Positions 51,653 to 60,826 of a DNA stretch of 64,000 nucleotides are shown piece by piece. The notes beneath the pieces were generated by a model. It had not been told where the DNA came from, ran no database searches, and saw only the letters and a list, made by a program, of their open reading frames with translations. This stretch comes from Deltaproteobacteria bacterium (GTDB lineage Bacteria > Desulfobacterota > Desulfomonilia > UBA1062), in the NCBI GenBank assembly GCA_017992605.1, contig JAGOOG010000002.1, positions 124,001-188,000 on the forward strand, in the 5' to 3' direction. Position numbers and translations under genes: made by a program. Numbering within the stretch: position 1 is the stretch's first letter; every line of letters begins with the position of its first letter.

Positions 51653-51961
51653 ATGTATATCCTCGGCAACATCCTCATCGGTCTGGGCAATGTCTTGGAT
51701 ATCCTCCTGAGCATCTACATGTGGATCGTCATCATCGGTGCTCTTCTCTCATGGGTGAACCCGGACCCGTACAACCCCATCGTGCGTTTCCTCAGGGGGG
51801 TCACATACCCAGTGTTCACCTGGATACGAAGACGGCTGCCCCTGATGGTAGGGGGCATCGACTTTTCTCCCATCCTCGTTATCGCGGCCATCGTGTTCCT
51901 CAAGTATGCACTGGCCAGAACCATCATCGAGACGGGGATCCGGCTGAAAGGGGGCCTCTAG
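51653..51961 (+). CDS. YggT-family membrane protein
   Basis: A 102-aa membrane protein with two hydrophobic hairpins (residues 3-35 and 65-90) separated by the conserved PDPYNPIVRFLRGVTYPVF. YggT proteins are involved in cell-division or osmotic-stress processes in several bacteria; the exact function is unclear. I chose MYILGN at 51653, which matches family length. The stop abuts the DivIVA start, the classical yggT-divIVA order of Gram-positive division clusters. Confidence 0.88.
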   Translation: MYILGNILIGLGNVLDILLSIYMWIVIIGALLSWVNPDPYNPIVRFLRGVTYPVFTWIRRRLPLMVGGIDFSPILVIAAIVFLKYALARTIIETGIRLKGGL

Positions 51962-52474
51962 ATGAAGCTATCTCCCGAAATGATCCGTGAGCAGCGTTTC
52001 AAGTCACGATTGTCAGGATTTTACAAGGACGAGGTCATCGCTTTTCTCATGGATATTGCCGAGGATATGGAGATGCTCATCGAGGAGAACTCCCTGCTCA
52101 AAAGCGAGCTCGATGCCCTCAAGCGCAGGCAGAGGGACATGGAAGACCTGTTCCTTTCCGTCAAGCAGTTCTCCGAAGAGAAGATGAAGCGAGCCGATCT
52201 CGACGCGAAAGGCATCCTCTTCGATGCTGAAAAGAAGGCAGCCGAGGTCCAGGCCGCTGCGGGCCGCAAACTGGCCGAGGCAGAGCAGCGGGTCCAGGAA
52301 ATGCAGGCCCAGGCAATGCAGAAGGCGCGCGAGATCCTCAAAGAGGCCGAGCGCACCAAGAGGGATCTGGAACAGTCCCTCGAGGAGATCAAGAACAGGC
52401 GCGCAACGCTCCTGTCCGAACTGCGGTCTACCCTGGAATCATACCAGGCATGGATCCAGACCAATGTGGTGTGA
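51962..52474 (+). CDS. DivIVA-domain protein
   Basis: A 170-aa coiled-coil protein. The N-terminal 45 residues carry the DivIVA lipid-binding motif (LSPEMIREQRFKSRLSGFYKDEV), and residues 35-160 form one long charged coiled coil. DivIVA proteins mark negatively curved membrane and recruit division or segregation proteins. The last 11 nt overlap the DUF167 gene. Together with YggT it suggests a membrane-positioning module beside smc. Confidence 0.9.
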   Translation: MKLSPEMIREQRFKSRLSGFYKDEVIAFLMDIAEDMEMLIEENSLLKSELDALKRRQRDMEDLFLSVKQFSEEKMKRADLDAKGILFDAEKKAAEVQAAAGRKLAEAEQRVQEMQAQAMQKAREILKEAERTKRDLEQSLEEIKNRRATLLSELRSTLESYQAWIQTNVV

Positions 52475-52754
52475 GGATCGCGGGGGATCCGTCATTCTCA
52501 GCATCAGGGTGCAGCCGAACTCATCCAGGGAAGGTGTTGGCGACGTACAAAACGACGCCCTGACCGTCCGCCTGAACGCGCCTCCCGTAGAAGGCCGGGC
52601 CAATGCCGCGCTCGTACGGTTCCTGTCGAAGCGGCTTGACGTGGCAAAATCGAAGGTATCCATCGTCCGGGGAGATAAGGGAAGGAACAAGACCGTTTCC
52701 GTGGAAGGGCTGAGCCGGGAGGAGGTGGCCCGCTGCCTTCAGGTCAGTCTGTGA
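52464..52754 (+). CDS. DUF167/YggU protein
   Basis: Small alpha/beta protein of 96 aa from the YggU family. The conserved core is LSIRVQPNSSREGVG, LNAPPVEGRANAALVRFL and VRGDKGRNKTV. Function is unknown; members often follow yggT. It overlaps the DivIVA gene by 11 nt (translational coupling) and overlaps the convergent CBS gene by 11 nt at the 3' end. Confidence 0.9.
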   Translation: MWCEDRGGSVILSIRVQPNSSREGVGDVQNDALTVRLNAPPVEGRANAALVRFLSKRLDVAKSKVSIVRGDKGRNKTVSVEGLSREEVARCLQVSL

Positions 52755-53343
52755 CCTTGACGCCGCGATACCCCAGGTTGGTCAGCTCCCGGGCGATGGC
52801 CCCGGTTTCTCCCCCGGAAATGCGGAAGTGGTGGATGTTCTCCTCGCCGTTCATGGTCATGCCGGCGCTTATGATATAACCCCCGTTGGCTTCTATGATG
52901 GAGATCACCTCGTCGAAGGAGCCGTGGACGCTCTTGAGGATGACATCGATCCTGCTGCCCCCCTTGAGCACCCCCATGATGTCGATGAAGGCCTTCAGGA
53001 TATCGTTGACCGTGAGGATCCCCACGATCACGCCGTCTTCCACCACGGGCAGGCATCCGATGCGTTTTTCGTAGATGATCTGAGCCGCCTTCTCCAGCGA
53101 CGTGTCCCGGGTGACCGTGAACGGCTCGCGGATCATCACGTCGCTTACCTTGAGCTGTTCGATGATCGAGGCAAGGATGGCCTGTTTGAGGTCTCCCAGC
53201 GCGACCAGCCCCACGAAGGCTCCCCCGTCCACGACCGGCAGGTGCCGCACGGAGTGCTTCTTCATCACCGTCAAGGCCTCCCTGATGCCGGCATTGCTGG
53301 TGATGGTGATGACGTCTTTCACCATCCACGATTCGACCTTCAT
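52744..53343 (-). CDS. CBS-pair protein with C-terminal ACT domain
   Basis: A 199-aa regulatory protein. Two CBS motifs form an adenine-nucleotide-binding pair (VESWMVKDVITI...HLPVVDGG and VSDVMIREPFTV...CLPVVEDG, residues 1-120), followed by an ACT-like domain (SRIDVILKSVHGSFDEVISII, 128-199). Such CBS-ACT proteins sense nucleotides or amino acids and control unknown partners. The start at 53343 has a weak AGGTACC; a start six codons upstream is possible. It lies after cca in the same direction. Confidence 0.88.
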   Translation of the reverse strand: MKVESWMVKDVITITSNAGIREALTVMKKHSVRHLPVVDGGAFVGLVALGDLKQAILASIIEQLKVSDVMIREPFTVTRDTSLEKAAQIIYEKRIGCLPVVEDGVIVGILTVNDILKAFIDIMGVLKGGSRIDVILKSVHGSFDEVISIIEANGGYIISAGMTMNGEENIHHFRISGGETGAIARELTNLGYRGVKVTD

Positions 53344-53414
53344 ACAGGTACCTATATCAGACATTACACTGAATGTAAAACCGCAATGAATCAATGTATA
53401 GTGACGAAATGCAG

Positions 53415-53432
53415 GTCTTGCGGGGGCAAGAC
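53415..53432 (-). other. Hairpin between cca and the CBS-ACT gene
   Basis: GTCTTGC and GCAAGAC form a perfect 7-bp stem around a GGGG loop, 12 nt after the cca stop. No T run follows on the minus strand. It may end the long rho-cca transcript partially or protect its 3' end. Confidence 0.4.
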
Positions 53433-53444
53433 GCGTGTCGGAAA

Positions 53445-54737
53445 TTACCGTTTCACTCTTTGGCGCAGATACGAAAGGGCTTCATCGCGGGTTCTGATGA
53501 GCCCGTCTGCACGGGCTTCCTCGACCTGGCGGAGCATCCTTCCGACGACGGCCCCGGGGGTGATGCCGGGCATCTGAAGGATATCGTGACCCGAAAGGAG
53601 CGGAGCCGCTGTCAGCGACAGGTACCTGTCGCTGTAGAACCTCCAGGTTTCCCTGCAGACACGCCCGATAGGTCCGGGGTCCTTTCTCTCTGTGACCATG
53701 CCCCCGGCCATCGCCAGGAGCAGCATCTCGGGAATATGCCCGCCGTGGTCTGAAAGCACCCGATACATCTCACTGCCCGATAGCCTGTCGCTTCCGGCCA
53801 GGTCAACCATCCTCCAAGCACCCGCGATGGTGCCGTGTATCGTCTTTCGAGCCCTTCCAGACAGGGCGAGTCTTTCCGGGGTGACATCGGGGGAATCCAA
53901 GGGACGGCCTCTCGTCTGAGGGAACAAGAATGCGGCCAGCCTGAAGGCCGCCTTTCGAGGCATGCCATGCTCCAGTTCCTCTGAAAAATGGGTTCCGACT
54001 CCGGTCAAGATATGGTCGGCATTGCCCAGAAGATACTCCGCGTGTCCTGCGGTATCCATGGAAAGGGCCGTCGGTGCATTGCCGAAGAGCACCCGGACAT
54101 ACCCGGCCTCATGGAGAAGGGGAAAGAACGCAGCCCCTCCCGTTCCTGCCAGCGCCTTGAGGACTTCGTGCTTGATCCTCTCGGGTGCTGCCTGCGAGAG
54201 GGTTTCGCTGTGGTCCCTGATAAGCCTCAGGGTCTGTCCTTCCACGGAAAAACCGAACTGCACGGCAAACCTGAGGCACCGCAGCCCCCGGAGAGGATCA
54301 TCGAGCAGGTTCTTTTTTCCGATGAGCCTGATGCGTTTTTCCCTGAGATCGGAATGTCCCCGCAGGGGATCGACAAAGACACCTCCTGCAGGCTGAAGCG
54401 CCATGGCATTGATGGTGATGTCCCTTTCCCGGAGGTCTTCCTCGATATCAGCTCCCCGTGGCGGAGAGATGTCGAGGGTGCACTCGCCATGGTTTATGGC
54501 TATCCTCACGATACCCCGTTCCCTGTCTATGGGAAAGGCCTTGCCTCCGAGTATTCCCTCGATCCGAACCGCCAGATCGAGGGGTTCACCGAAGGTCACC
54601 AGGTCAAAGTCAGAGGGTTCTCTCTCGAGCATCAGGTCACGTATGCAGCCACCGACCAGGTAGGTGTGCTCGGAGAGGTGCGGCAGGACCCGTTCAAGAA
54701 CCCTGTTTGTCGAAACGGCATTCAACAGAGCGTGCAT
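53445..54737 (-). CDS. cca: CCA-adding enzyme / poly(A) polymerase family
   Basis: Class II nucleotidyltransferase of 430 aa that adds CCA to tRNA 3' ends, or A tails to RNA. The head domain has LVGGCIRDLMLER and the metal-binding DxD in SDFDLVTFG. The RDxT motif is EDLRERDITINAMAL, and the neck is DPLRGLRCLRFAVQFGF. No HD domain is evident. The ATG at 54737 overlaps hisD by 44 nt, a longer overlap than elsewhere in this operon. It is the last gene of the rho operon. Confidence 0.92.
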   Translation of the reverse strand: MHALLNAVSTNRVLERVLPHLSEHTYLVGGCIRDLMLEREPSDFDLVTFGEPLDLAVRIEGILGGKAFPIDRERGIVRIAINHGECTLDISPPRGADIEEDLRERDITINAMALQPAGGVFVDPLRGHSDLREKRIRLIGKKNLLDDPLRGLRCLRFAVQFGFSVEGQTLRLIRDHSETLSQAAPERIKHEVLKALAGTGGAAFFPLLHEAGYVRVLFGNAPTALSMDTAGHAEYLLGNADHILTGVGTHFSEELEHGMPRKAAFRLAAFLFPQTRGRPLDSPDVTPERLALSGRARKTIHGTIAGAWRMVDLAGSDRLSGSEMYRVLSDHGGHIPEMLLLAMAGGMVTERKDPGPIGRVCRETWRFYSDRYLSLTAAPLLSGHDILQMPGITPGAVVGRMLRQVEEARADGLIRTRDEALSYLRQRVKR

Positions 54738-55995
54738 GCGCTTCCAAGTCCTCCGCCCGGGCGATGCGGACCGCCACAGGGCCAAGGGCCTCCATGCCCT
54801 GCCGGGTGACCCCGACGACCGAGGTGCGCTTGGTGAAGTCGTGGACTCCCAGTGGGGAATAGAACCGCGACGTTGAGCCTGTGGGCAGTGTATGGTTGGG
54901 CCCCGCCACATAATCGCCTATTGCCTCGGGCGTCATATACCCGAGGAAGACCGCCCCGGCGTTGACGATCCTGCCCACATATTCCCAGGCGTTTTCCAGC
55001 ATGAGCTCCAGGTGCTCCGGGGCCACATCGTTGGCGATAGCGATTGCCTCATCGAGGTCCCTGACAACGATGCAGGCCCCGTGATTTTCCAGCGACTTCA
55101 TCGCGGTATCCCTGCGGGGCAGCTTTTCAACGGCATCCTTGAGCTCCCCGAGGGTGGCTGATGCCAGGTCGGACGAGGGCGTGATAAGGATGGACGATGC
55201 CTGCGCATCGTGCTCGGCCTGGGACAGAAGATCATGGGCGACGACCTTGGGATTCGCCCCGTCATCGGCGACAACCAGGATCTCCGAAGGGCCGGCAAAC
55301 GCGTCGATGCCGATGATGCCCTGGAGCAGCCTCTTGGCGTGAGCCACATAGATGTTTCCCGGACCCACCACCTTGTCCACCTTGGGTATGCGTTCAGTCC
55401 CGTAGGCGAGGGCTGCTATGGCCTGGGCTCCACCGATCCGGTAGATCCTCTCCACACCGACCACGTGGGCGGCAGCCAGCAGGACCTGGCTGACCCTTCC
55501 CCCCGGCGTGGGAGAGACCACCTCGATGTGCTTCACCCCTGCGATCTTTGCGGGTATGACGTTCATGAGCACCGACGAAGGGAATGCGTTCAGCCCCCCG
55601 GGTATGTAGATGCCTACGCTGTTCACTGGGGTGACCTTCTGACCAAGGACGGTGCCCGTCTCCTCGGTGATGAACCAGGACTGCTCTTTCTGGTGGGCGT
55701 GGAAGGCCTCGATCCTTTTCGCGGCGATGGCCAGGGCATCGACTATCTCTCGAGGAGCCGCCCGGTAGGCCAGCTCGATCTCAACGGGGCCTATCGCATG
55801 TCCATCCCTGTGGGGATCGAACCCATCATAAGCCCTCGTATATTCAAAAAGGGCAGCATCTCCCCTGAGCCTGACCTGCTCGATGATCTGCCTGACGGCA
55901 GAATCCACATCGGATGGGATGGTCCTCATGCGGTCCAGCAGGTGCTTGAGCTTTTCCTTCCATCCTGCATCAGCGGTTCGTATGGTGATCATCAC
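54694..55995 (-). CDS. hisD: Histidinol dehydrogenase
   Basis: Last two steps of histidine biosynthesis: NAD-dependent oxidation of L-histidinol to L-histidine; 433 aa, normal length. The family signature region GPGNIYVAHAKRLL and IDAFAGPSEILVVADD, and the zinc/base residues in SQAEHDAQ and DVAPEHLELM, are intact. Its start overlaps the murA stop (ATGATG, 4 nt). The murA-hisD order is common in this lineage; hisG often lies between them but is not here. Confidence 0.96.
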   Translation of the reverse strand: MMITIRTADAGWKEKLKHLLDRMRTIPSDVDSAVRQIIEQVRLRGDAALFEYTRAYDGFDPHRDGHAIGPVEIELAYRAAPREIVDALAIAAKRIEAFHAHQKEQSWFITEETGTVLGQKVTPVNSVGIYIPGGLNAFPSSVLMNVIPAKIAGVKHIEVVSPTPGGRVSQVLLAAAHVVGVERIYRIGGAQAIAALAYGTERIPKVDKVVGPGNIYVAHAKRLLQGIIGIDAFAGPSEILVVADDGANPKVVAHDLLSQAEHDAQASSILITPSSDLASATLGELKDAVEKLPRRDTAMKSLENHGACIVVRDLDEAIAIANDVAPEHLELMLENAWEYVGRIVNAGAVFLGYMTPEAIGDYVAGPNHTLPTGSTSRFYSPLGVHDFTKRTSVVGVTRQGMEALGPVAVRIARAEDLEAHARSVECRFDKQGS

Positions 55996-57257
55996 AACCC
56001 GCCCTTTTCCCTGGAAACCTCGGCTCCCAGATTCTGAAGCTTCCTGTCGAGACCTTCATATCCACGGTCCAGGTGGTAGATTCTCCTGATCTCCGTGTAA
56101 CCGCTCGCATTCAGCGCCGCGAGCACCAGGCTCGCCGAGGCCCTCAGGTCGGTCGCCATGACGGAGGCACCCTGGAAACGCTCGATGCCTCTGACGATCA
56201 CGGTCCTGCCTTTCTCCTCCAGGCTTGCCCCCATACGCATGAGCTCGGGTACATGCATGAAGCGGTTCTCGAATATGTTCTCCGTGATGCTGGACACGCC
56301 ATCAGCGACACATGCCAGGGACATGATCTGGGCCTGCATGTCCGTGGGAAATCCTGGATAGGGGACCGTGTCCACGGTCACGGCCTTGAGGTCGCGGTCC
56401 CCGTTCACCTCGATGGTGCCGTCTTGTCCCTCGGATATGTCGAGCCCCATTTCCAGGAGTTTGTCGATCACCGCGGTGACGTGGTCGGCCCGGCCTCCCG
56501 TTATGGTGAGCTTCCCCCTGGTGATGCCTGCCGCCACCAGGAACGTGCCTGTCTCGATCCTGTCCGGAATTACCTCATAGCGTGCCCCTGCCAGGGACGG
56601 GACTCCCTCGATGACAATGGTGCTCTCGCCGGCACCCTCGATGCGCGCTCCCATGGCTTTGAGCACGCCGGCGAGATCCACGACTTCGGGCTCCATGGCC
56701 GCCCCGTCGATAACGGTAGTTCCCTCTGCCAGGACTGCCGCCATCATGACGTTTTCAGTCCCCCCCACGGTGGTGTTGTCGAACACGATACGGGCGCCCT
56801 TCAACCTGTCGGCTGTGGCGACGACATACCCGTGGGAGAGATCGATCTCCGCCCCCATCTTGGCAAAAGCCTTCAGGTGCATGTCGATGGGCCTCACTCC
56901 GATGGCGCATCCCCCCGGCAGCGACACCTTGGCCTTTCCATACCGCGCAAGCAGTGGACCCAGGACGAGGATGGACGCCCTCATCTTCTTGACCAGGTCG
57001 TAGGGGGCCTCGTGGGAAGAGATACGGGTCGGGTCAAGAACCACGGTGTTCTTTTCAGGCCTGCTGCAGGTTATTCCCAGGTGCCCCAGGACCCTGCATA
57101 TCGTTTCGATGTCATCGAGTTCCGGCACGTTCGTGAACGTGCACACGCCGTCAGAAAGAATGGCCGAGCACAGGACCGGCAACGCCGCGTTCTTGGATCC
57201 GGAGACCCTGACCTGTCCCTTGAGCCTGTTTCCCCCGTAGATGATGAACTTATCCAT
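55992..57257 (-). CDS. murA: UDP-N-acetylglucosamine 1-carboxyvinyltransferase
   Basis: First committed step of peptidoglycan synthesis: transfers enolpyruvate from PEP to UDP-GlcNAc; 421 aa. The catalytic Cys is C117 in [11 protein letters not shown], the fosfomycin target. SGSKNAALP at 20-28 and the DMQAQ and GGYTEI-like segments are normal. The ATG at 57257 follows GAGAGGATCC and overlaps prmC by 8 nt. It is cytoplasmic. Confidence 0.96.
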   Translation of the reverse strand: MDKFIIYGGNRLKGQVRVSGSKNAALPVLCSAILSDGVCTFTNVPELDDIETICRVLGHLGITCSRPEKNTVVLDPTRISSHEAPYDLVKKMRASILVLGPLLARYGKAKVSLPGGCAIGVRPIDMHLKAFAKMGAEIDLSHGYVVATADRLKGARIVFDNTTVGGTENVMMAAVLAEGTTVIDGAAMEPEVVDLAGVLKAMGARIEGAGESTIVIEGVPSLAGARYEVIPDRIETGTFLVAAGITRGKLTITGGRADHVTAVIDKLLEMGLDISEGQDGTIEVNGDRDLKAVTVDTVPYPGFPTDMQAQIMSLACVADGVSSITENIFENRFMHVPELMRMGASLEEKGRTVIVRGIERFQGASVMATDLRASASLVLAALNASGYTEIRRIYHLDRGYEGLDRKLQNLGAEVSREKGGL

Positions 57258-58101
57258 GGATCCTCTCAACGATCACGACCCTGGGAATGCCCGCCAGGTC
57301 GCTCTTCCACCCCCTCAGCACGAGGCCGCCCTGCCGGTTCACAAGGACATCGATGGCCTCCCGCTGTCCTATACCCGCCTCCATGAGGAGCACCCCTCGT
57401 GGCACGAGATGGGCAGCTGCAGCGGTGATGATCTCTTGTACAATATCGAGCCCGTCTTTTCCACCGAAAAGGGCCTGGTAGGGCTCATAGCACCTGACGT
57501 CGTCCTCCAGCGTCTGCACGTCGGACTCGGGTATGTAGGGGGGGTTCGCGACAATGACCGGCATCAACCCGCGCAGGCCCGCGAGGGCGTGTCCTGCATA
57601 GATCATCAGTCTTCCGGAAACACCGAGCAGGGCGGCATTGGCCAGGGCGGTCCTGAGGGCATGGACGCTGATATCGTTGCCTATGCCCGAGAGGTCGCTC
57701 CGTTCCGCCAGGATCGAGCAGATGACCGCGCCGGAACCAACCCCTATCTCGAAAACCACAGACCCCCGGGGCGCACGGATCAGCGCCTGTTCGACCAGGA
57801 TCTCGGTCTCGGGCCGGGGGATGAAGACATGCCTGTTGACCATGAACCTTCTGCCATAGAATTCCCTTTCCCCGGTCAGGTAGGCTACCGGCTCGCGCTG
57901 TGCGCGCCGCCCGACCAGGGTCGAGAAGGCCTCACGTTCTTCTTCGCCCAGAAGCCTATCCCTCTGGATGATGAGGTCGACCCTCCGGACGCTCAGGCAA
58001 TGGGCCAGGAGGAGATCGGCATCGATGGCTGCGGAGTCAATTCCTTTGGAGGAAAGAATGCCCCGGGCCCATGCCAGTGCCTGGGAGACGGTCCTCGCCA
58101 C
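57250..58101 (-). CDS. prmC: Release-factor glutamine methyltransferase
   Basis: AdoMet-dependent methylation of the Gln in the GGQ motif of RF1 and RF2; 283 aa. The catalytic NPPY is in VIVANPPYIPESD, the AdoMet loop is FEIGVGSGAV. GTG start at 58101, 4 nt after the prfA stop, with GAGG before it. It modifies the product of its operon neighbour. Confidence 0.95.
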   Translation of the reverse strand: MARTVSQALAWARGILSSKGIDSAAIDADLLLAHCLSVRRVDLIIQRDRLLGEEEREAFSTLVGRRAQREPVAYLTGEREFYGRRFMVNRHVFIPRPETEILVEQALIRAPRGSVVFEIGVGSGAVICSILAERSDLSGIGNDISVHALRTALANAALLGVSGRLMIYAGHALAGLRGLMPVIVANPPYIPESDVQTLEDDVRCYEPYQALFGGKDGLDIVQEIITAAAAHLVPRGVLLMEAGIGQREAIDVLVNRQGGLVLRGWKSDLAGIPRVVIVERIHG

Positions 58102-58105
58102 ACCC

Positions 58106-59173
58106 TCAGCTCCCGGTCCTCTTGAGGGCTTCGGCCTGATAGTGGGCAGTGAGCGCGTCGACGAGTTCGTCGATATCCCCTTCGAGAATCAGGGGGAGGC
58201 GGTGCAGCGTCAGGTTGATGCGGTGTTCCGTCACCCGCCCCTGGGGGAAGTTGTAGGTGCGGATACGTTCGCTCCGGTCTCCGGTCCCAACCTGGGACCG
58301 CCGCTGTGAAGCTATCTCCCGGGCCTGGTCGTCCTGCATCTTCTGCAGAATCCGTGTTCGAATGACCCTCAGGGCCTTGGCCTTGTTCTTGTGCTGAGAT
58401 TTTTCATCCTGACAGGAAACCACGATGCCCGTGGGAATGTGGGTGATGCGGATCGCGGATTCGGTCTTGTTGACGTGCTGGCCCCCTGCACCCGAGGCAC
58501 GAAACGTATCGATCCTCAACTCGTTCGGATCGATGTCGACCTCGACCTCTTCGGCCTCGGGCAGGACGGCCACCGTGACCGCCGAGGTATGTATGCGCCC
58601 GCTCGCCTCGGTGGCGGGAACCCGCTGGACCCTGTGCACCCCGCTCTCGTACTTGAGCCGGGAATAGGCCCCTTTTCCCTTTATGCCGGCGATGACCTCC
58701 TTGATGCCCCCGATGCCGGTTTCGTTGATGCTCAGCACCTCTATGATCCACCGTTTTTCCTCGGCATACCGCGAGTACATGCGGAAGAGGTCCGCGGCGA
58801 AAAGGGCTGCCTCGTCTCCACCCGTACCCGCGCGGATCTCCAGAATGACGTCCCGGGAGTCATTGGGGTCTCGGGGAATGAAAAGGGCCTTGAGCTGGGC
58901 CTCTATACGTTCCTTTTCTTCGCGGAGCACTGCGAGCTCATCCCTTGCCAGCGAGCGGATTCCCGGATCAGGGTCATCCATCATGGACTCGTTTTCGCTG
59001 ATGGTTTCGAGAACCTGCTTGAGCCTGGCGTAGGGTATCACGAATTCCTCAAGGGATGAGTGCTCCCTGGCGAAATTCGTGTACTTGGCTGGGTCCCTGA
59101 GGACCTCGGGGTCGGCAAGGAGACCGGAAAGCTGCTCGTAGCGTTCCTCAATCTCCTTCAGTCGTTCGAGCAT
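58106..59173 (-). CDS. prfA: Peptide chain release factor 1
   Basis: Terminates translation at UAA and UAG; 355 aa. The GGQ motif is [12 protein letters not shown] and the codon-recognition PAT is in [10 protein letters not shown]. The N-terminal coiled coil (1-100) is normal. It starts 16 nt after rpmE and is followed by prmC. Confidence 0.97.
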   Translation of the reverse strand: MLERLKEIEERYEQLSGLLADPEVLRDPAKYTNFAREHSSLEEFVIPYARLKQVLETISENESMMDDPDPGIRSLARDELAVLREEKERIEAQLKALFIPRDPNDSRDVILEIRAGTGGDEAALFAADLFRMYSRYAEEKRWIIEVLSINETGIGGIKEVIAGIKGKGAYSRLKYESGVHRVQRVPATEASGRIHTSAVTVAVLPEAEEVEVDIDPNELRIDTFRASGAGGQHVNKTESAIRITHIPTGIVVSCQDEKSQHKNKAKALRVIRTRILQKMQDDQAREIASQRRSQVGTGDRSERIRTYNFPQGRVTEHRINLTLHRLPLILEGDIDELVDALTAHYQAEALKRTGS

Positions 59174-59189
59174 GTCTTAAGGGGGCTGA

Positions 59190-59414
59190 TTATTTGCTCT
59201 GCTTGTCCTTTTTCAGGTACTCGCCGTACTTCCTCTTGAACAGCTCGGCCTTTCCGGCTGTGGAGGTGAGCCTCTGCTGGCCCGTGTAGAAGGGGTGGCA
59301 GGCACTGCAGATTTCAACGCGGATATCCTTCTTCGTAGATCGCGTGTTGAACGTGTTCCCGCACGCACAGGTAACCGTTGTCTCGAAGTAATCCGGGTGG
59401 ATCCCTTTCTTCAT
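59190..59414 (-). CDS. rpmE: Ribosomal protein L31
   Basis: Large-subunit protein of 74 aa. It is the zinc-binding type with C16, C18, C36 and C39 (TCACGN and ICSACH). It lies 12 nt after rho and 16 nt before prfA, a typical order. Confidence 0.97.
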   Translation of the reverse strand: MKKGIHPDYFETTVTCACGNTFNTRSTKKDIRVEICSACHPFYTGQQRLTSTAGKAELFKRKYGEYLKKDKQSK

Positions 59415-59426
59415 TGCTTTCTACTC

Positions 59427-60674
59427 CTACTTGTTCATGGATTCCAAGAAGTCGGCATTATGGCGTGCCTTGCTCAATTTGTCCAGCAGAAATTCGATGC
59501 TGTCGATGGGGTTCAGGGGGCTCAGGAGTTTTCTGAGGATCCATATGCGATCCAGCTGATCCTTGGGCAGGAGAAGCTCTTCCTTGCGCGTCCCTGATTT
59601 CGATATGTCGATGGCCGGGAAGACCCTGCGCTCCATGATGGACCGGTCCAGGTGGATCTCCATGTTGCCGGTACCCTTGAATTCTTCATAGATGACCTCG
59701 TCCATGCGGGATCCCGTATCGACCAGCGCGGTAGCGATGATGGTGATGCTGCCGCCTTCCTCGATATTCCGCGCAGCGCCGAAGAACCTCTTGGGCTTCT
59801 GCAGTGCGTTCGCGTCGATGCCGCCGGAGAGCAGCTTGCCCGAGGGCGGGCACACGGTATTGTGGGCCCTTGCAAGCCTGGTGAGTGAATCCAGCAGGAT
59901 AACGACATCCTTCTTGTATTCCACCAGCCGTTTGGCCTTTTCCATGACCATGCGTGCCACCTGTACGTGGCGTGTTGCCGGTTCGTCGAACGTGGAGGCA
60001 ACGACCTCCCCATTGACCGACCGCTGCATGTCCGTGACTTCTTCCGGCCTCTCGTCGATGAGGAGGACCATGAGCACCACATCCTTGTGATTGGCCGTGA
60101 TGCTGTTGGCTATGCTCTGGAGCATCATGGTCTTGCCCGCCTTGGGCGGAGACACGATCATGCCCCGCTGGCCCTTGCCGATGGGTGCAAGCAGATCGAG
60201 CACCCTGCCGGTGAGGTTGTCGGTGGCGGTCTCCAGTTTGAAGTTCTCCAAGGGGTAGAGCGGGGTGAGGTTGTCAAAGGAAACGCGGTGCTTCGCCGCC
60301 TCAGGCTCCTCCATGTTGATGGTTTCGAGCTTAAGCAGGGCAAAATACCGTTCGTTGTCCTTGGGGGGCCTGATGAGTCCGTTGACCTCGTCACCGTTCT
60401 TCAGGTTGAACCGCCTGATCTGCGACGGAGAAACGTATATGTCGTCCGGACCGGGGAGGTAGCTGTAATCGGCTGAGCGAAGGAACCCGAACCCATCGGG
60501 AAGTATTTCCAGAACCCCCTTCCCCGAGATGGAGACATCCTTTTCGGACTGCGCCTGGAGGATGGCAAAGATGAGCTCCTGCTTGTTCATGGTTGCAGAA
60601 CCCTCGATCTCCAGAGAGTTCGCCGTTTCGAGGAGCTCCTTGGGGTCCATCTTTTTGAGGTCTTCTAAATGCAT
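59427..60674 (-). CDS. rho: Transcription termination factor Rho
   Basis: RNA-dependent ATPase that ends transcription; 415 aa. The N-terminal Rho_N part (1-45) and cold-shock-like RNA-binding domain ([15 protein letters not shown] at 53-67) precede the ATPase core with Walker A SPPKAGKT at 175-182 and the [10 protein letters not shown] loop. The ATG at 60674 follows AAAGGATTTGTTT; a TTG two codons upstream is less likely. First gene of the seven-gene operon ending with cca. Confidence 0.97.
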   Translation of the reverse strand: MHLEDLKKMDPKELLETANSLEIEGSATMNKQELIFAILQAQSEKDVSISGKGVLEILPDGFGFLRSADYSYLPGPDDIYVSPSQIRRFNLKNGDEVNGLIRPPKDNERYFALLKLETINMEEPEAAKHRVSFDNLTPLYPLENFKLETATDNLTGRVLDLLAPIGKGQRGMIVSPPKAGKTMMLQSIANSITANHKDVVLMVLLIDERPEEVTDMQRSVNGEVVASTFDEPATRHVQVARMVMEKAKRLVEYKKDVVILLDSLTRLARAHNTVCPPSGKLLSGGIDANALQKPKRFFGAARNIEEGGSITIIATALVDTGSRMDEVIYEEFKGTGNMEIHLDRSIMERRVFPAIDISKSGTRKEELLLPKDQLDRIWILRKLLSPLNPIDSIEFLLDKLSKARHNADFLESMNK

Positions 60675-60758
60675 AAACAAATCCTTTCGGTGATATGAGC
60701 TGATGTGGGGTGGTGCTTATATGTGAGGGCCCACGAACAGATTTATCGGTAATGACAT

Positions 60759-60787
60759 GGACTAGCTAAAACATACACGGAAGTCAA
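60759..60787 (-). promoter_or_regulatory. Possible rho operon promoter
   Basis: -35 TTGACT (60782-60787), a 17-nt spacer and a weak -10 TAGTCC (60759-60764) on the minus strand. The leader to rho is about 80 nt, consistent with the autoregulated leaders known for rho. Confidence 0.38.
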
Positions 60788-60826
60788 GCGCAAAAGGAGG
60801 CACACCATGTCCTGACGTGGAACACC

